Shown: positions 1 to 10,170, counted from the stretch's first letter. The stretch: DNA of 59,567 nucleotides from an uncultured Candidatus Saccharibacteria bacterium (GCA_946527885.1 CAMMYO010000002.1:1-59567), one strand, 5' to 3'. Numbers and translations are program-made. Notes: generated by a model from the letters alone, not told the origin.

Positions 1-3000
1 CCTGAATATAGCGCTGATAGACGCGCGCTTCATCCCAGGTCGGAGCGCCACTTACGATAGCGGTAAAGTTATACTTGTCGTTCTTGTGTTCCTCTTCGTA
101 CTGCTCGATTTTCGACTGGACTCCGTTCGGACCATAAATTTCCTCGTATAAAGTGTTTATTCGATCTATTGCGGCTTGTAAATCGAGGCCGTAATTTCTC
201 TGGAATGCGGTTTCGTTTTGGTTAAAGTCGCCATTTGGGCTGCGGAATGTAAACTTATAGCCGTTAGAGTCAACAGTACCAAAGTATAGTGTGCCGTCAG
301 GCTGAATATCGTTCTGGTAGTTATTTCTCACTTTCGTAACATCTTCGTCACTTAAGTCGAGGTCTCTGCCGCCCGGAACGTCTTTATACGGAGCTATTGT
401 TTGATTATCGTTAGGCTCAACGCAAAGATAGTACTTACAATTAAACTCAGCGCTATTTCGTTGGCTTTCTATCTCGCTATGATAGGTTTGGATCGGCCCA
501 ATCAATGATTCGCGGTTGTCGTCCCCTGGAGAAGGCAAGTTAGCATAAGTACCAACCATACCAAAAGTAGCTAGCGAAGCATACGATTCATAAAGCTCGT
601 CGTTTGCGGTCTTGCGTCTTTCGATATTATCTCTATATTCGAGAGCGCCCTGCAAATCGAGAGAGGTACTGCTGTTGATAGTACCACTAGATGAACCAGT
701 GACACAGGCTTCGCCCGTAATATAGCCAGCATAGGCAATCATCTTAGCATCGTTCAAGAGCTGGATGCCCGAACCAATGATTGGGATGGCACTCACGAGA
801 CCGTTTGGGCTACCACCGGTAATACTGTCAGCAATATTCTGATCAGTAACACCAAGCGGAGATGGACGGCGCGAGCAGTATTTAATCCACATGCCGAGCC
901 CGCTATTTTCTTTAATACGCCGCTTGCCATTCGAGTCGGTCTCGAGACTCTCTTGAATAATTTCGGTGTTTTCAACTTCGTCCGGATCGGAGCCAGCCGT
1001 GTTGAGGTCGGAAATAATGAGTGGATTACAGAAGGCATCCGTGACAGCACCAATTGAGTACTGCAATGGACAGTGGTTCTTGGTGTTCTTAATTGCAGAC
1101 TCGACATTAATGGTTGTACTGACGGCACTAGCGGTCGGCAATAGATTTGTAATTGCCTTTGAGAGAACCGAGCCGAAGCTCTTTATGCCGCCACCTAAGC
1201 TAACGCCTACGTAAGCACTAACTGGCACGAGCTGGTTCGCAATACTACCAAAGAATGTATTAGTCGAGCGAAGATCGAATGGGCTATAGATTTCCCTTTC
1301 GTAGCGAGCATTGTCTGCAATTACGGCTTGGCTAGCGGACAGGAACGCCGGTAGGCTCGATGCACTAGCAGCTGAGCCGCCATCGAACTGCGATGCGCCA
1401 CCCATCAGCTGGTTAAAGCCTGACACAAGCGAGTTTCCGAGGTCCTCCCCTACAAGTTTATCCAGTACCTCTGGTACATAAACCGCAATCAGCTGCGGCA
1501 AGAGGTAGCCGATGAGCTGCGAGACGAGATATGTGACCGCCAGGGTTGCAACTTGAGCCGCCACCTCAATAGCGACATCTTCGAGAACCGAGACAAGACA
1601 ACCGATACCCAAGCTCGCAATACAGCCAACCACGTTAATAACATCTTTCGCAAAAGCCGCCATGTCGGTCGCTAGGCGCGTAAAGGCACATTTGCGGAAA
1701 CTTGATACAGCGAGATTGACGTGCTTCGAAGCGCCCTCGAGAGATGAGAATAAGTTAAACTGTGATGCACTGCTATCGTGATATGTATCCATAGCGCGAC
1801 CAGAATATGACGCCTGGAAAGCTTCCGAAGTGAGAGCGCTACCAGTCTTTTCCTCCATATTGTCCATCTTGTATGAAACGTTGTCTAGGTTGTCTGGATT
1901 ATCGTCACCCTCCTGTGCACCAATTACTTCAGCCGAAGCGTAGCCGTCTTTCTTGGCGGCATAGTTTTCGGTATATTGTTGCACGAGCTGCTCAATATAT
2001 TCTGCGAGCAAGCGCGAATCTCCTGCCTGCGACGCTTGCAAAGCCGCAAGGAATTGTTGCGATATGGACAATATCTTGAATGCGCTATCTTGGAACACAA
2101 GCTGGAAAAATGCCGTCATAATCGTAAATACCGAACAAACAATGTTGGCGACTTTACCCGCAACGGCAAGCCCCTTCGCGACACCGTTAGCCTTTTGGCC
2201 GACAGAACCAGCCGCTGCACTCTTCGACGAATCATCATCTGGTTTCAGAGGAGGAGAGTCGAAATCTTTATCTGCAGTGTCCATATTGACAAGCTTGTTA
2301 CTACTACTACTCGCCGGTGGGTCAACGCCTTCTTGGTAAGAGATTGTGGCGCCATTTTCATTTTTAAGCTCGGCTTCCCTAAATTTAGCCGCAGTTCTCG
2401 AGCCTCGCGGAATATTTAACACGCTACGAAAACCCGCTACAGCAACGCGCGCGAATCTCTTCGCGATACCTTTATATTTGTAATAATTGTCTAGGCTTTC
2501 GGCGAGATACTGAGAAGTGGATTTACGCCAAGTGGCCGTTGCGGCGTTATAGGCGATATGAAAATCTACATTGTCGTTATAGTAGTCATCGAAAAAGAAG
2601 ATATTATTACTCGGGTCGGCAGCATCCTCTTCAACTACGATTTTGGCAGTATCGCGGAAAGTCATCGTCTTGGCGGCCGTATCAATTTCAATCTTAGAAC
2701 GCCTAAAACGCTCAATCTGACGTGAGCTAAACTGGAACTTCATTGTGCCCTGATGTTGCGAACTGTTGAGCTGATAATCACGATAAGTACTAGCGGCGCC
2801 CATCATTGACTTCATAAGACTGTCGCCGCGAATATTATTAACAACGCCAAGTGAATCATAGTTGTTCGTGAAAAGATTTACGATACTGTACGGCAAAACA
2901 CCTTGAACGCCTGCGAAACCGACGCCACCGCCGAGCAAACTCGTCAATAGACTGATAAGCGGGCCAACACGCTTGGCTTTCTTGCCTTGAGACATGGCAT

Positions 3001-3334
3001 TTTTGGCTTTATCTGCCGCGCCTTCGCCCTTGCCGGAAACATTGTTCGAAAAGTCGGATTTTACGTTGGATTCGGCTTTGTTTTGCCCTTCTTGGCTGCC
3101 ATCAGCTTTGCTGCCTTGAGAGTCGCCAGATGCACTGCGCTCGCCATCGCGTAGCATATTGGCACTATCATTGCCACCATCATTATCTGATTTCGAAGAA
3201 GACGAATCGCCGTCGTTTGAGCTATTGCTCAAGAAATCTGGACGCATGTCATTATGGGCAGCGTTGAGCACAGCGCTGTTTGGATCCCCCTCAGAGGTAT
3301 AGTGACCACCCTCGTACAACTCATCGTCGTCCAT
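1..3334 (-). CDS. Giant membrane/surface protein, paralogue of the 19160-22582 protein (partial, 3' end outside window)
   Basis: An open frame runs from an ATG at 3334 to the window edge, about 1111 codons without a stop. It is missing from the ORF track because its end lies outside. The N-terminus is acidic and Asp/Ser/Asn-rich (begins MDDDELYEGG). A hydrophobic segment (about residues 115-140) and further hydrophobic stretches in the middle follow. It is clearly related to the 1140-aa protein of the T4SS operon. Both share the order of a Lys-rich stretch plus TM segment, a block of the form SPFD..STNTF.GS, an LTPAAS/LLPTAS block, and a C-terminal block with a conserved W/Y-Cys-Pro-x-GV motif. 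No catalytic motif is visible. Function is unknown; a structural or surface part of the T4SS-like apparatus is inferred from the paralogue's operon. Confidence 0.85.
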   Translation of the reverse strand, partial: MDDDELYEGGHYTSEGDPNSAVLNAAHNDMRPDFLSNSSNDGDSSSSKSDNDGGNDSANMLRDGERSASGDSQGSKADGSQEGQNKAESNVKSDFSNNVSGKGEGAADKAKNAMSQGKKAKRVGPLISLLTSLLGGGVGFAGVQGVLPYSIVNLFTNNYDSLGVVNNIRGDSLMKSMMGAASTYRDYQLNSSQHQGTMKFQFSSRQIERFRRSKIEIDTAAKTMTFRDTAKIVVEEDAADPSNNIFFFDDYYNDNVDFHIAYNAATATWRKSTSQYLAESLDNYYKYKGIAKRFARVAVAGFRSVLNIPRGSRTAAKFREAELKNENGATISYQEGVDPPASSSSNKLVNMDTADKDFDSPPLKPDDDSSKSAAAGSVGQKANGVAKGLAVAGKVANIVCSVFTIMTAFFQLVFQDSAFKILSISQQFLAALQASQAGDSRLLAEYIEQLVQQYTENYAAKKDGYASAEVIGAQEGDDNPDNLDNVSYKMDNMEEKTGSALTSEAFQASYSGRAMDTYHDSSASQFNLFSSLEGASKHVNLAVSSFRKCAFTRLATDMAAFAKDVINVVGCIASLGIGCLVSVLEDVAIEVAAQVATLAVTYLVSQLIGYLLPQLIAVYVPEVLDKLVGEDLGNSLVSGFNQLMGGASQFDGGSAASASSLPAFLSASQAVIADNARYEREIYSPFDLRSTNTFFGSIANQLVPVSAYVGVSLGGGIKSFGSVLSKAITNLLPTASAVSTTINVESAIKNTKNHCPLQYSIGAVTDAFCNPLIISDLNTAGSDPDEVENTEIIQESLETDSNGKRRIKENSGLGMWIKYCSRRPSPLGVTDQNIADSITGGSPNGLVSAIPIIGSGIQLLNDAKMIAYAGYITGEACVTGSSSGTINSSTSLDLQGALEYRDNIERRKTANDELYESYASLATFGMVGTYANLPSPGDDNRESLIGPIQTYHSEIESQRNSAEFNCKYYLCVEPNDNQTIAPYKDVPGGRDLDLSDEDVTKVRNNYQNDIQPDGTLYFGTVDSNGYKFTFRSPNGDFNQNETAFQRNYGLDLQAAIDRINTLYEEIYGPNGVQSKIEQYEEEHKNDKYNFTAIVSGAPTWDEARVYQRYIQ

Positions 3335-3423
3335 AATCTATATAAAATAATAGCATAATCGTTTATGGAGGCGCAATATGCTTGTGCTTTGCGAATAAAA
3401 ATGTTTTAATTATAGTAAAGGCC

Positions 3424-4041
3424 ATGAAAAGAAAAATCCGAAGAAGCAAAAACTACTCAGTAATCAAAACCATACTCGGCACTGCGACCATTACAGCATT
3501 GGTTTGTTTTGGCGTTTTCTGTGTCATTCGTTATCGCGAGGAGCAGCAAAAGATTAGCACAGAGAGCGAAACCGAGACACAAACACAAGTGCAGAACGTG
3601 ACCGATCGCAAAGATTCAGATAGGCAAATTACCGAAACTACTACGACAGAAAATGAAGAATCGTCAACCGAAATTGAGGAAGATCCAAAAGTCGCGGCGG
3701 AAGCAGCGGCAACACCGAAAGAAGTTGCGAAAAATGATGACGGTTTGAAGATTGCAGAGCCGCAATTTTCGAGCTACGAAAACGACGACCATTCTGTAGA
3801 TTTTTATGGCGAAGTGCCAAATATTTTAGACGAAGAAGCAACGTGTACTTTTGTATTTGAAAAGGATGGCGAAAGGGTCGAAAAAAGCGTTGGCCTGATG
3901 CCCGATTTTCATATGAGTCGTTGCGAAAAGCTCACGCTTGCTCAATCCGAGTTATCCGTAGGAGAATGGACAGTACAGCTAAAATACAAATCAACATATG
4001 CGGAGGGAGAAAGTGGAAAAGAAAAAGTTAAAATCAATTAG
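3424..4041 (+). CDS. Membrane-anchored hypothetical protein with Thr/Glu-rich extracellular stalk
   Basis: The protein has 205 aa when started at the ATG at 3424, which gives MKRKIRRSKN and then one TM segment (about residues 14-33). I prefer this to the track start at 3382, because a TATAGT box lies 7 nt upstream of this ATG, as at other genes here. After the TM comes a low-complexity Thr/Glu/Gln-rich linker and then a small domain with two Cys (CTFVFEKDGE and MSRCEKLTL) that looks like a beta-sandwich. It overlaps the start of the next gene, so the two are probably co-transcribed. I do not recognise the family; an envelope-attached accessory to the following LGFP protein is possible. Confidence 0.7.
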   Translation: MKRKIRRSKNYSVIKTILGTATITALVCFGVFCVIRYREEQQKISTESETETQTQVQNVTDRKDSDRQITETTTTENEESSTEIEEDPKVAAEAAATPKEVAKNDDGLKIAEPQFSSYENDDHSVDFYGEVPNILDEEATCTFVFEKDGERVEKSVGLMPDFHMSRCEKLTLAQSELSVGEWTVQLKYKSTYAEGESGKEKVKIN

Positions 4042-5686
4042 CATCATAGGAGCGACGGCGGCATTTACGGCGGTCTTTTGCATGCTTGCTTTCGGCCAGA
4101 TTCCTAGCTCGGACGCTGCGATTCGAGCGACAGATTTTAAGGCTGGAAGAATTATCGACGATGAGGTTTTCTATAACTCAAAGTCGATGACGGTCGCGCA
4201 AATCCAGGCACACTTGGATAAATATTTACCAGAGTGCGATATGTGGGGAACGAAACCGGTTGGTAGTGGACGCTATATTAACGGTAAAGCCGTTAATGCA
4301 AATACGCGGCGCGTCGACTATGCACGTATGATGCGTGAAAATGGTAATTCAAATTATCACGATGCGCCATATGTTTGCGTAAATAAATATTACGAAAACC
4401 CAAATACGCACGAAAATTCCTACGACACCAAGGGTAAGGTAAAGTCCGGTATGATTTCGGCGGCGCAGATTATTTATAATGTTGCGCAAGATTACAGCAT
4501 TAATCCACAAGTCTTGCTTGTAATGCTAAAGAAAGAGAGTTATGTCTGGGGCGATTCTTGGCCGCTACGCTGGGAATACAATACCGTAATGGGTTACGCC
4601 TGCCCTGACGGCGCACCATGCAATACGAAATATTATGGTTTTTATAATCAGGTAAAGATGGCGGCTTGGCAGCTAGATTACTACAAGAAACATATTAATT
4701 CATACAATTACCACCCGTACAGGAATAACAATATTCTCTACTCACCTGACAGATCCTGCGGTACGAAGACAGTATATCTCGAGAACTACGCCACCACATC
4801 GTTATATATATACACGCCATACACGCCAAATGATGCAGCGCTCGCTAATTACCCTGGCACCGCAACTTGCGGCTCTTACGGAAATCGCAACTTCTTTATG
4901 TATTTCGCGGAATGGTTCGGTAGTCCGCTTTACACAAAGAACACCCAACAAACAACTACCCCTGCGCCAGAAGATCCGATTACGACAGTTTCAAAGGATC
5001 CACAAGGCGCAAAAATGATTGCGAAGTATAAAACACTAAAGAATCAAGGAACCGATCTTGGCACTCTCCTAGAATCCAAGATTCATTACGACTCAAAGAC
5101 CGGCATGCGCTGGATTACATTCGAAAAAGGCTTTATTGTCGGCACCGAAAAATACGGCTACTTCGAATCATTACTCGGATCAATTCGGTCAGTTTGGGCG
5201 GCAAGCGGCTACCAAAATGGCAAGTTCGGCGTGCCGATATCTAGCATTAATAACGATCCAAAAACAGGAATGTATTGGCAACAGTTCCAAAACGGCTATA
5301 TTGTCGGCTCGAGCAAAACCGGTTATTACGAATCCATGAATGGTCCAATTCGTGAAGTCTGGGCAAAGAACGGTTACCAAAATGGCGTACTCGGAATGCC
5401 ACTCGAGAATATTATGCACGACTCAAAGACCGGAATGTATTGGCAACAGTTCCAAAACGGCTATATTGTCGGCTCAGATGCGACTGGCTACTATAAGTCT
5501 ATGAATGGTCCGATTCGCGACGTTTGGGCAAAGAACGGTTACCAAAATGGCGTACTCGGAATGCCGACTAGTGAAATCATTAGGAACAGTTCCGCAAAAA
5601 CGCAAACTCAAGTATTTCAAAACGGGCAGATTGTTTATAGCGAGGAAACCGGCGAAGCAAAAATGATTCTCAAGAACGAGAACTGA
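4013..5686 (+). CDS. Secreted LGFP-repeat protein with lysozyme-like domain
   Basis: Start chosen at GTG 4013 (VEKKKLKSIS) because GGAGGGAGA lies 3-11 nt upstream; the track's ATG at 3998 precedes that site. The product is about 557 aa. A signal peptide covers about residues 1-35. Residues about 110-310 hold a lysozyme-like helical domain (INPQVLLVMLKKES, with Glu as a plausible catalytic residue). From about 340 come LGFP-type repeats (YQNGVLGMP, WQQFQNGYIVG). LGFP repeats occur in actinobacterial wall-associated proteins and are thought to bind the envelope. At DNA level the last repeats are near-identical with a 165-bp period (e.g. 5266 and 5431), so the duplication is recent. A strong terminator follows. 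A wall-modifying or wall-binding role is inferred. Confidence 0.85.
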   Translation: MEKKKLKSISIIGATAAFTAVFCMLAFGQIPSSDAAIRATDFKAGRIIDDEVFYNSKSMTVAQIQAHLDKYLPECDMWGTKPVGSGRYINGKAVNANTRRVDYARMMRENGNSNYHDAPYVCVNKYYENPNTHENSYDTKGKVKSGMISAAQIIYNVAQDYSINPQVLLVMLKKESYVWGDSWPLRWEYNTVMGYACPDGAPCNTKYYGFYNQVKMAAWQLDYYKKHINSYNYHPYRNNNILYSPDRSCGTKTVYLENYATTSLYIYTPYTPNDAALANYPGTATCGSYGNRNFFMYFAEWFGSPLYTKNTQQTTTPAPEDPITTVSKDPQGAKMIAKYKTLKNQGTDLGTLLESKIHYDSKTGMRWITFEKGFIVGTEKYGYFESLLGSIRSVWAASGYQNGKFGVPISSINNDPKTGMYWQQFQNGYIVGSSKTGYYESMNGPIREVWAKNGYQNGVLGMPLENIMHDSKTGMYWQQFQNGYIVGSDATGYYKSMNGPIRDVWAKNGYQNGVLGMPTSEIIRNSSAKTQTQVFQNGQIVYSEETGEAKMILKNEN

Positions 5687-5729
5687 AGTCGGTGAACGCA
5701 AGAATATAAGCGTAAATAGCCAAAATAAT

Positions 5730-5763
5730 GAGCGGGAGCGTTTTCAGCTTCCGCTCGTTTCTG
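5730..5763 (+). terminator. Rho-independent terminator after the LGFP gene
   Basis: A 10-bp stem (GAGCGGGAGC with GCTTCCGCTC, one G-U) with a 7-nt loop is followed by GTTTCTGTT. It lies 43 nt after the LGFP stop. Its 3' arm also supplies the spacer of the promoter for the next gene. Confidence 0.8.
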
Positions 5764-5777
5764 TTATAATATAGGAA
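5741..5777 (+). promoter_or_regulatory. Promoter of the glycosyltransferase gene, embedded in the upstream terminator
   Basis: TATAAT at 5765-5770 lies 7 nt before the ATG at 5778. A weak -35 (TTTTCA) sits in the terminator loop 18 nt upstream. Transcription from this box would start at or next to the ATG, giving a leaderless message. Confidence 0.55.
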
Positions 5778-6872
5778 ATGAAGGTCGCAATTGTATGCGA
5801 TTGGCTAACTACTGTTGGCGGCGCAGAAAAAGTATTACTCGCCATCCACGAAATGTATCCAGAAGCGCCAATCTATACTTCAAAATATGACAAACGCGGA
5901 ATCGACTGGTTTAATGACGCTACAGTCAAAACTGGTTGGATGCAGTTGTTCCCAACTAAGCTACGTCGATTTTTGGCGCCTTTGCGACAAATCTATTTTA
6001 ATCATCTCGACTTATCGGAATATGATCTTATTATCTCGGTGACTGGCGCCGAAGCTAAGAGTATCAAGAAAGGTAACGCCAAACATATTTGTTATTGTCA
6101 TGTGCCAACCCAATACTATTGGCAAATGTATGATGATTATGTCGAACGACCTGGCTTCGGTAAACTCGACCCGTTGGCAAGAGTTGGCCTAAAGAGTCTC
6201 GTACGACCGTTACGAAAGGCAGATAAAAAAGCAGCCAATCACCCAGATTGTTTCGTAACAATCTCTAGCTATGCTGCCGAGCAAATTAAGAAATATTATG
6301 GACGCGATTCGTATGTCGTAGCGCCGCCGGTTGAAACCGAAAAGTTTACTTACAAAAATACAAAAAAGCGCAGTGGCTATATTAATTTTTCGCGCCAAGT
6401 CTCATGGAAACGCCAAGATCTAATCATTCAGGCTTGTATTGCCGAAAAGAAGCACGTGACGGTGATTGGCGATGGCGACGAACACGAGCGCCTAGTAGAG
6501 CTTGCAAATGGCTCGGAATACGTTCGATTTTTACCGCGAATGACAACCGAAGAGCTAAACAATGAATTACTGCACGCGAAAGCATTTATTTTCCCAAGCA
6601 TGGAGCCGTTCGGGATTGCTCCGGTCGAAGCATTGGCGGCTGGCTGTCCGGTCATCGCATACAAGGAAGGCGGTGCGCGTGATTACATTCATGATCACGA
6701 AAATGGCATCTTCTTTAGCGAGCAGAGCGTGGATTCTTTGCGTCGAGCTATTCGCCGTTTTGAGAAGTTGGATTTTGATCGAAAAGCAATCGTAAAGAGC
6801 GCTAAAAAATTCGACACGGCAAGTTTTAAAGAAAAGTTGCAAAAAGTAATCGATGAAGAAATGGCTAAATAA
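5778..6872 (+). CDS. GT-B glycosyltransferase, family 4 type
   Basis: 364 aa, the usual length for the family. The N-terminal Rossmann half starts MKVAIVCDWLTTVGGAEKV, with the glycine-rich loop typical of family 4 enzymes. The C-terminal half carries the nucleotide-sugar motif (FPSMEPFGIAPVEALAAG, the E-x7-E element) and GGARDYI. Family 4 enzymes move a sugar from a nucleotide donor onto a lipid-linked or glycan acceptor at the inner face of the membrane. The next gene, an O-antigen ligase-like protein, overlaps it by 20 nt, and an LCP transferase follows. It therefore probably builds a surface polysaccharide. The donor and acceptor cannot be read from the sequence. Confidence 0.9.
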   Translation: MKVAIVCDWLTTVGGAEKVLLAIHEMYPEAPIYTSKYDKRGIDWFNDATVKTGWMQLFPTKLRRFLAPLRQIYFNHLDLSEYDLIISVTGAEAKSIKKGNAKHICYCHVPTQYYWQMYDDYVERPGFGKLDPLARVGLKSLVRPLRKADKKAANHPDCFVTISSYAAEQIKKYYGRDSYVVAPPVETEKFTYKNTKKRSGYINFSRQVSWKRQDLIIQACIAEKKHVTVIGDGDEHERLVELANGSEYVRFLPRMTTEELNNELLHAKAFIFPSMEPFGIAPVEALAAGCPVIAYKEGGARDYIHDHENGIFFSEQSVDSLRRAIRRFEKLDFDRKAIVKSAKKFDTASFKEKLQKVIDEEMAK

Positions 6873-8229
6873 GCTAGAGCGATATTTGCTATGGTTGCTG
6901 CCGGTCGTAGTATTTTTTGCATATTATCCGGTTTTGCGACTCGGCGAGAACGAGCAAATGAATTTCGAATTGTCGCTACCTTTGATATGGCTGGCGATTT
7001 TTGGCGGCTTGAGTATTTTGCGACTGCCACGCATTTGGCATTCTTTTAAGACTAGGCGGTTTTGTCTGCTGGCAGCTTTTCCTGTTTTCGCCACACTTTC
7101 AGCAATCTGGTCAGCCAACCATGTGCGGGGTGTATTAGTAGCCGGTGTCTTGGATTTAGTCTTTTTGGGCGGATTAAATATAGTCTCAATGAAGCTCGAC
7201 CGACAAGAATGGTGGAAACTCGCAAAATTACACGTTTTCGCAGGTGTATGCGCAGGTATAATTTGCATAATTCAGTGTGTTTTGGACGTTGCCGGCGTCG
7301 GTAAGGAGTATACCTTGCTTTGTGCGGGCTGCGGTTTTGATGTTTTTGGCTTTCCGCATCCAAACGGTTTAGCGATCGAGCCGCAATTTATGGGAAATTT
7401 ACTCATTGCGCCAGCGTTTCTATCCCTGTTATTTACATATAATGCAATAAAATCCAAGTACCGCAAGGGTCGCGTTCTTTGCTCTACTCTCTTGAGTTTT
7501 TTGATTATTATGTCGTTATATATCTGCTTTTCACGCGGCGCAATTTACGCATTTATACTCGCTTTGATATTTTTCGTGTTCTATCAACCGGTGTGGAAAA
7601 AACCATTGTTTATGCGCGTCATGATATTTTTCGGCATTTCTGGGCTCGCTTTTGTGGGCGCGATTCTTTTCCAAGGTGTTATGGCAGAGTTTTCCACAAC
7701 TTCGGAGGGTTTTGCACAGGGTATCGCGCGATCAATTCATCAGATTAGCTTAGGAAAAATTGATTTACGCCAGAAAGACGAAACAGAGATGCCAACTGAG
7801 AAAACCGAAGAAAAAGAGGAGGCGATTTTTAATGGCTATATCGAAGAGTCGACCGATATCCGTCTGAATCTAAACGAGATGGCGCTAGAAACTTGGAAAG
7901 ATGCGCCGGTTTTTGGTGTTGGTCTGGGCGGAGCCGGGGTGGCACTGAATCAAAAGTATAATTATTACGCGAAAGAAATAATCCAGAATCAGTTTTTGAG
8001 TATACTTTTGGAAACTGGGGTTGTTGGTAGTATCTGTCTATTATTAACGTTTACAGGGGTTATTATGTGCGCGAGAAGGCTTCGTGCAGGTATTGCTTTT
8101 TGGACTTGCGCAATCGCCTATATTATTACGATTAACTTCTTCTCGGGGCTGCCAAATGCGCTACATATTTACTTGATCTCGCCTATGCTTATGCGGTTGG
8201 GCGATAAGACCAAGTATGATAAACTATAA
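6853..8229 (+). CDS. O-antigen ligase / polymerase-like membrane protein
   Basis: 458 aa with roughly ten hydrophobic segments throughout. A large extracytoplasmic loop (about residues 280-360) carries charged residues and the conserved ETWKDAPVFGVGLGG-type stretch seen in the O-antigen ligase/Wzy family. Such proteins polymerise lipid-linked repeat units or transfer polysaccharide to an acceptor outside the membrane. It overlaps the glycosyltransferase gene by 20 nt and is followed within 2 nt by the LCP gene, so the three are one transcription unit. Ligase and polymerase activities cannot be told apart from sequence alone. Confidence 0.85.
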   Translation: MKKWLNKLERYLLWLLPVVVFFAYYPVLRLGENEQMNFELSLPLIWLAIFGGLSILRLPRIWHSFKTRRFCLLAAFPVFATLSAIWSANHVRGVLVAGVLDLVFLGGLNIVSMKLDRQEWWKLAKLHVFAGVCAGIICIIQCVLDVAGVGKEYTLLCAGCGFDVFGFPHPNGLAIEPQFMGNLLIAPAFLSLLFTYNAIKSKYRKGRVLCSTLLSFLIIMSLYICFSRGAIYAFILALIFFVFYQPVWKKPLFMRVMIFFGISGLAFVGAILFQGVMAEFSTTSEGFAQGIARSIHQISLGKIDLRQKDETEMPTEKTEEKEEAIFNGYIEESTDIRLNLNEMALETWKDAPVFGVGLGGAGVALNQKYNYYAKEIIQNQFLSILLETGVVGSICLLLTFTGVIMCARRLRAGIAFWTCAIAYIITINFFSGLPNALHIYLISPMLMRLGDKTKYDKL

Positions 8230-8231
8230 TA

Positions 8232-10070
8232 ATGAGCAACGGAAGGTCTATTGATGGGCTCCAGCGGAGGAGTTCCCCGAAAAATAGCAAAAACCGCACC
8301 ACTACTAGTACGGTGATGACTCGCCGCAGCACGAAAAAACCTGTCACTGTTTCTCGGAGCACAATTCAGAAAGCCCGCCCAACCAACAAGCAACCTAATG
8401 CTACGGTTAGTAGGATTGGCGGTGCGCGCAAAAATACCCCTCAGAATATCCGCGAGAGGAGTTTTGACGACGATTTCGATATCGAATCAAACAATGCTGA
8501 AATTATTAGCGATATTGATCGCATTGACGAAATCAATAATCGCGAACTTGGTCTGAACGACCGTTCCGCAGTAAAAGATTTCTTATCTGAAGTGCGAGAT
8601 ACTGATCCAACCGATTTGTCTGAAGTACCACTAAAGGAGCGAAAGGCGCGCAAGATGAAGAAACAGAAGAAAAAAGGCAAGAAAAAGATTCTACGCTGGG
8701 TTATTTTGGTAATTGTTTTGCTTTTGATTGGCGGCGGCGTTGCAGCGTATTTCTATTTTGATTCGTTTGTTGCCGATGTTACGAATGGCGGCAACTTGAT
8801 TACGATGATTTTCTCGGATCCAACACAGCCTCTCGAACAAGACGAAAATGGTCGCACAAACGTGCTAGTTTTCGGTACGGAAGGCTACGATATGGACGAC
8901 CCGCAATGGTCCGGTGGCTTTTTGACCGACTCGATGATGTTGCTTAGTCTCGATCAGGAGACCGGCGACGTGAAGGCGATTAGCTTGCCGCGCGACCTCA
9001 AGGAGCGAACTTGCACGGCGACCGGAAAGCTCAATGAGGTATTTTGGTGTACTTATAGCAAGAATGATGGTTCCGCTGAGAGCGTTGCGCGATACGAAGA
9101 AGAAGGCGCGAAGGCGCTGGCTGATACTTTTGAGCGAATTCTTGGTGTAAAAATCCATTATTACTCACATTTGAACTGGATGGCGCTCATTCAGATTGTT
9201 GACGCTATTGGTGGTATTGATGTCGTATTTACTTATGGCGACCAGACTTGGGATGGTGACGAAGTTACGATTGAAACTTCCGATAAGCGTGGCTTGATGG
9301 ATCGCAAAGGCAAAGAGGTTTTCTATAGCTATCCAAATGGCGAAGTAGTCCACTTGGATGGCGAACACGCGCTAGCGGTCGCACGTACACGTAACGCCTT
9401 CGGCGGTTACGGCGCGATGCGTGGTAACTTTAGCCGCGAGTATTTCCAGCAACGTATTATTGAGGCGATCGCGAAGAAGATTCGCAAGACCGATTTCGCA
9501 TCAAATCTTGGTTCCGTACTAGCCCTTAAGAGCGCGGTTGGCGACAATCTGCGCACAAACTTCAAAGATACCGAAATCAAGACACTTTTGAAGTTGGCTA
9601 AGGATTTGGACTTTTCAGGTATCGAAACAATTCCGCTTTATGGCGACGAAACACATCGCGCTGTTATGACAACAGGCACCGTTAATGGCATTTCTTATGT
9701 TTTGCCAACCGCCGGCGCAGGACAATATTCACAAATTCATAATTACATCAAAGAGCAACTTTATGCTGATCCGGCTGCATCCGAAAGCGCATCTATTACC
9801 GTCTTGAATGGTAGTGGCGAGACGGGCGTAGCCGCAGAAGAAAAAGACAACCTCGCTACACGTGGATTTAGTGTAAAAGAAACCGCGAATGCGCCAGAAG
9901 ATCAGTCCGGCTTTGATGGTTATCGAATTTATGCGAAGTCTGGCGATAAGAAGAATACGCTTGCGTCGCTCGAGAAGCTATACAACACCCAAGCAATTAC
10001 CGAGCTTCCTGAGTCGCTCGCGTCTTATGATTGTGATTTCATTATAGTGATTGGCAACAAGGCGAAATAA
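8232..10070 (+). CDS. LytR-CpsA-Psr (LCP) family cell-wall glycopolymer transferase with LytR_C domain
   Basis: 612 aa. A long basic, Ser/Thr-rich cytoplasmic N-terminus (about 1-145) precedes one TM helix (about 150-175). The LCP domain follows, with DSMMLLSLD, ISLPRDL, IVDAIGGIDVVF and the Arg-rich ARTRNAFGGYGAMRGNF element that contacts the pyrophosphate of the lipid substrate. A C-terminal LytR_C domain contains ITVLNGSGETGVA. LCP enzymes transfer glycopolymers from undecaprenyl-pyrophosphate to peptidoglycan. Position after a glycosyltransferase and a ligase/polymerase supports the same pathway here. The cytoplasmic extension is longer than in typical LCP proteins. Confidence 0.93.
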   Translation: MSNGRSIDGLQRRSSPKNSKNRTTTSTVMTRRSTKKPVTVSRSTIQKARPTNKQPNATVSRIGGARKNTPQNIRERSFDDDFDIESNNAEIISDIDRIDEINNRELGLNDRSAVKDFLSEVRDTDPTDLSEVPLKERKARKMKKQKKKGKKKILRWVILVIVLLLIGGGVAAYFYFDSFVADVTNGGNLITMIFSDPTQPLEQDENGRTNVLVFGTEGYDMDDPQWSGGFLTDSMMLLSLDQETGDVKAISLPRDLKERTCTATGKLNEVFWCTYSKNDGSAESVARYEEEGAKALADTFERILGVKIHYYSHLNWMALIQIVDAIGGIDVVFTYGDQTWDGDEVTIETSDKRGLMDRKGKEVFYSYPNGEVVHLDGEHALAVARTRNAFGGYGAMRGNFSREYFQQRIIEAIAKKIRKTDFASNLGSVLALKSAVGDNLRTNFKDTEIKTLLKLAKDLDFSGIETIPLYGDETHRAVMTTGTVNGISYVLPTAGAGQYSQIHNYIKEQLYADPAASESASITVLNGSGETGVAAEEKDNLATRGFSVKETANAPEDQSGFDGYRIYAKSGDKKNTLASLEKLYNTQAITELPESLASYDCDFIIVIGNKAK

Positions 10071-10170
10071 TATTCGCCTTTTGTCAAATTGGCAATTTAA
10101 AATTTTTATGTTTTAATATTGTTTGGATTTTAAAAAAGTTTTCCACAGGTGTGAAATAGTTAGACAACAA

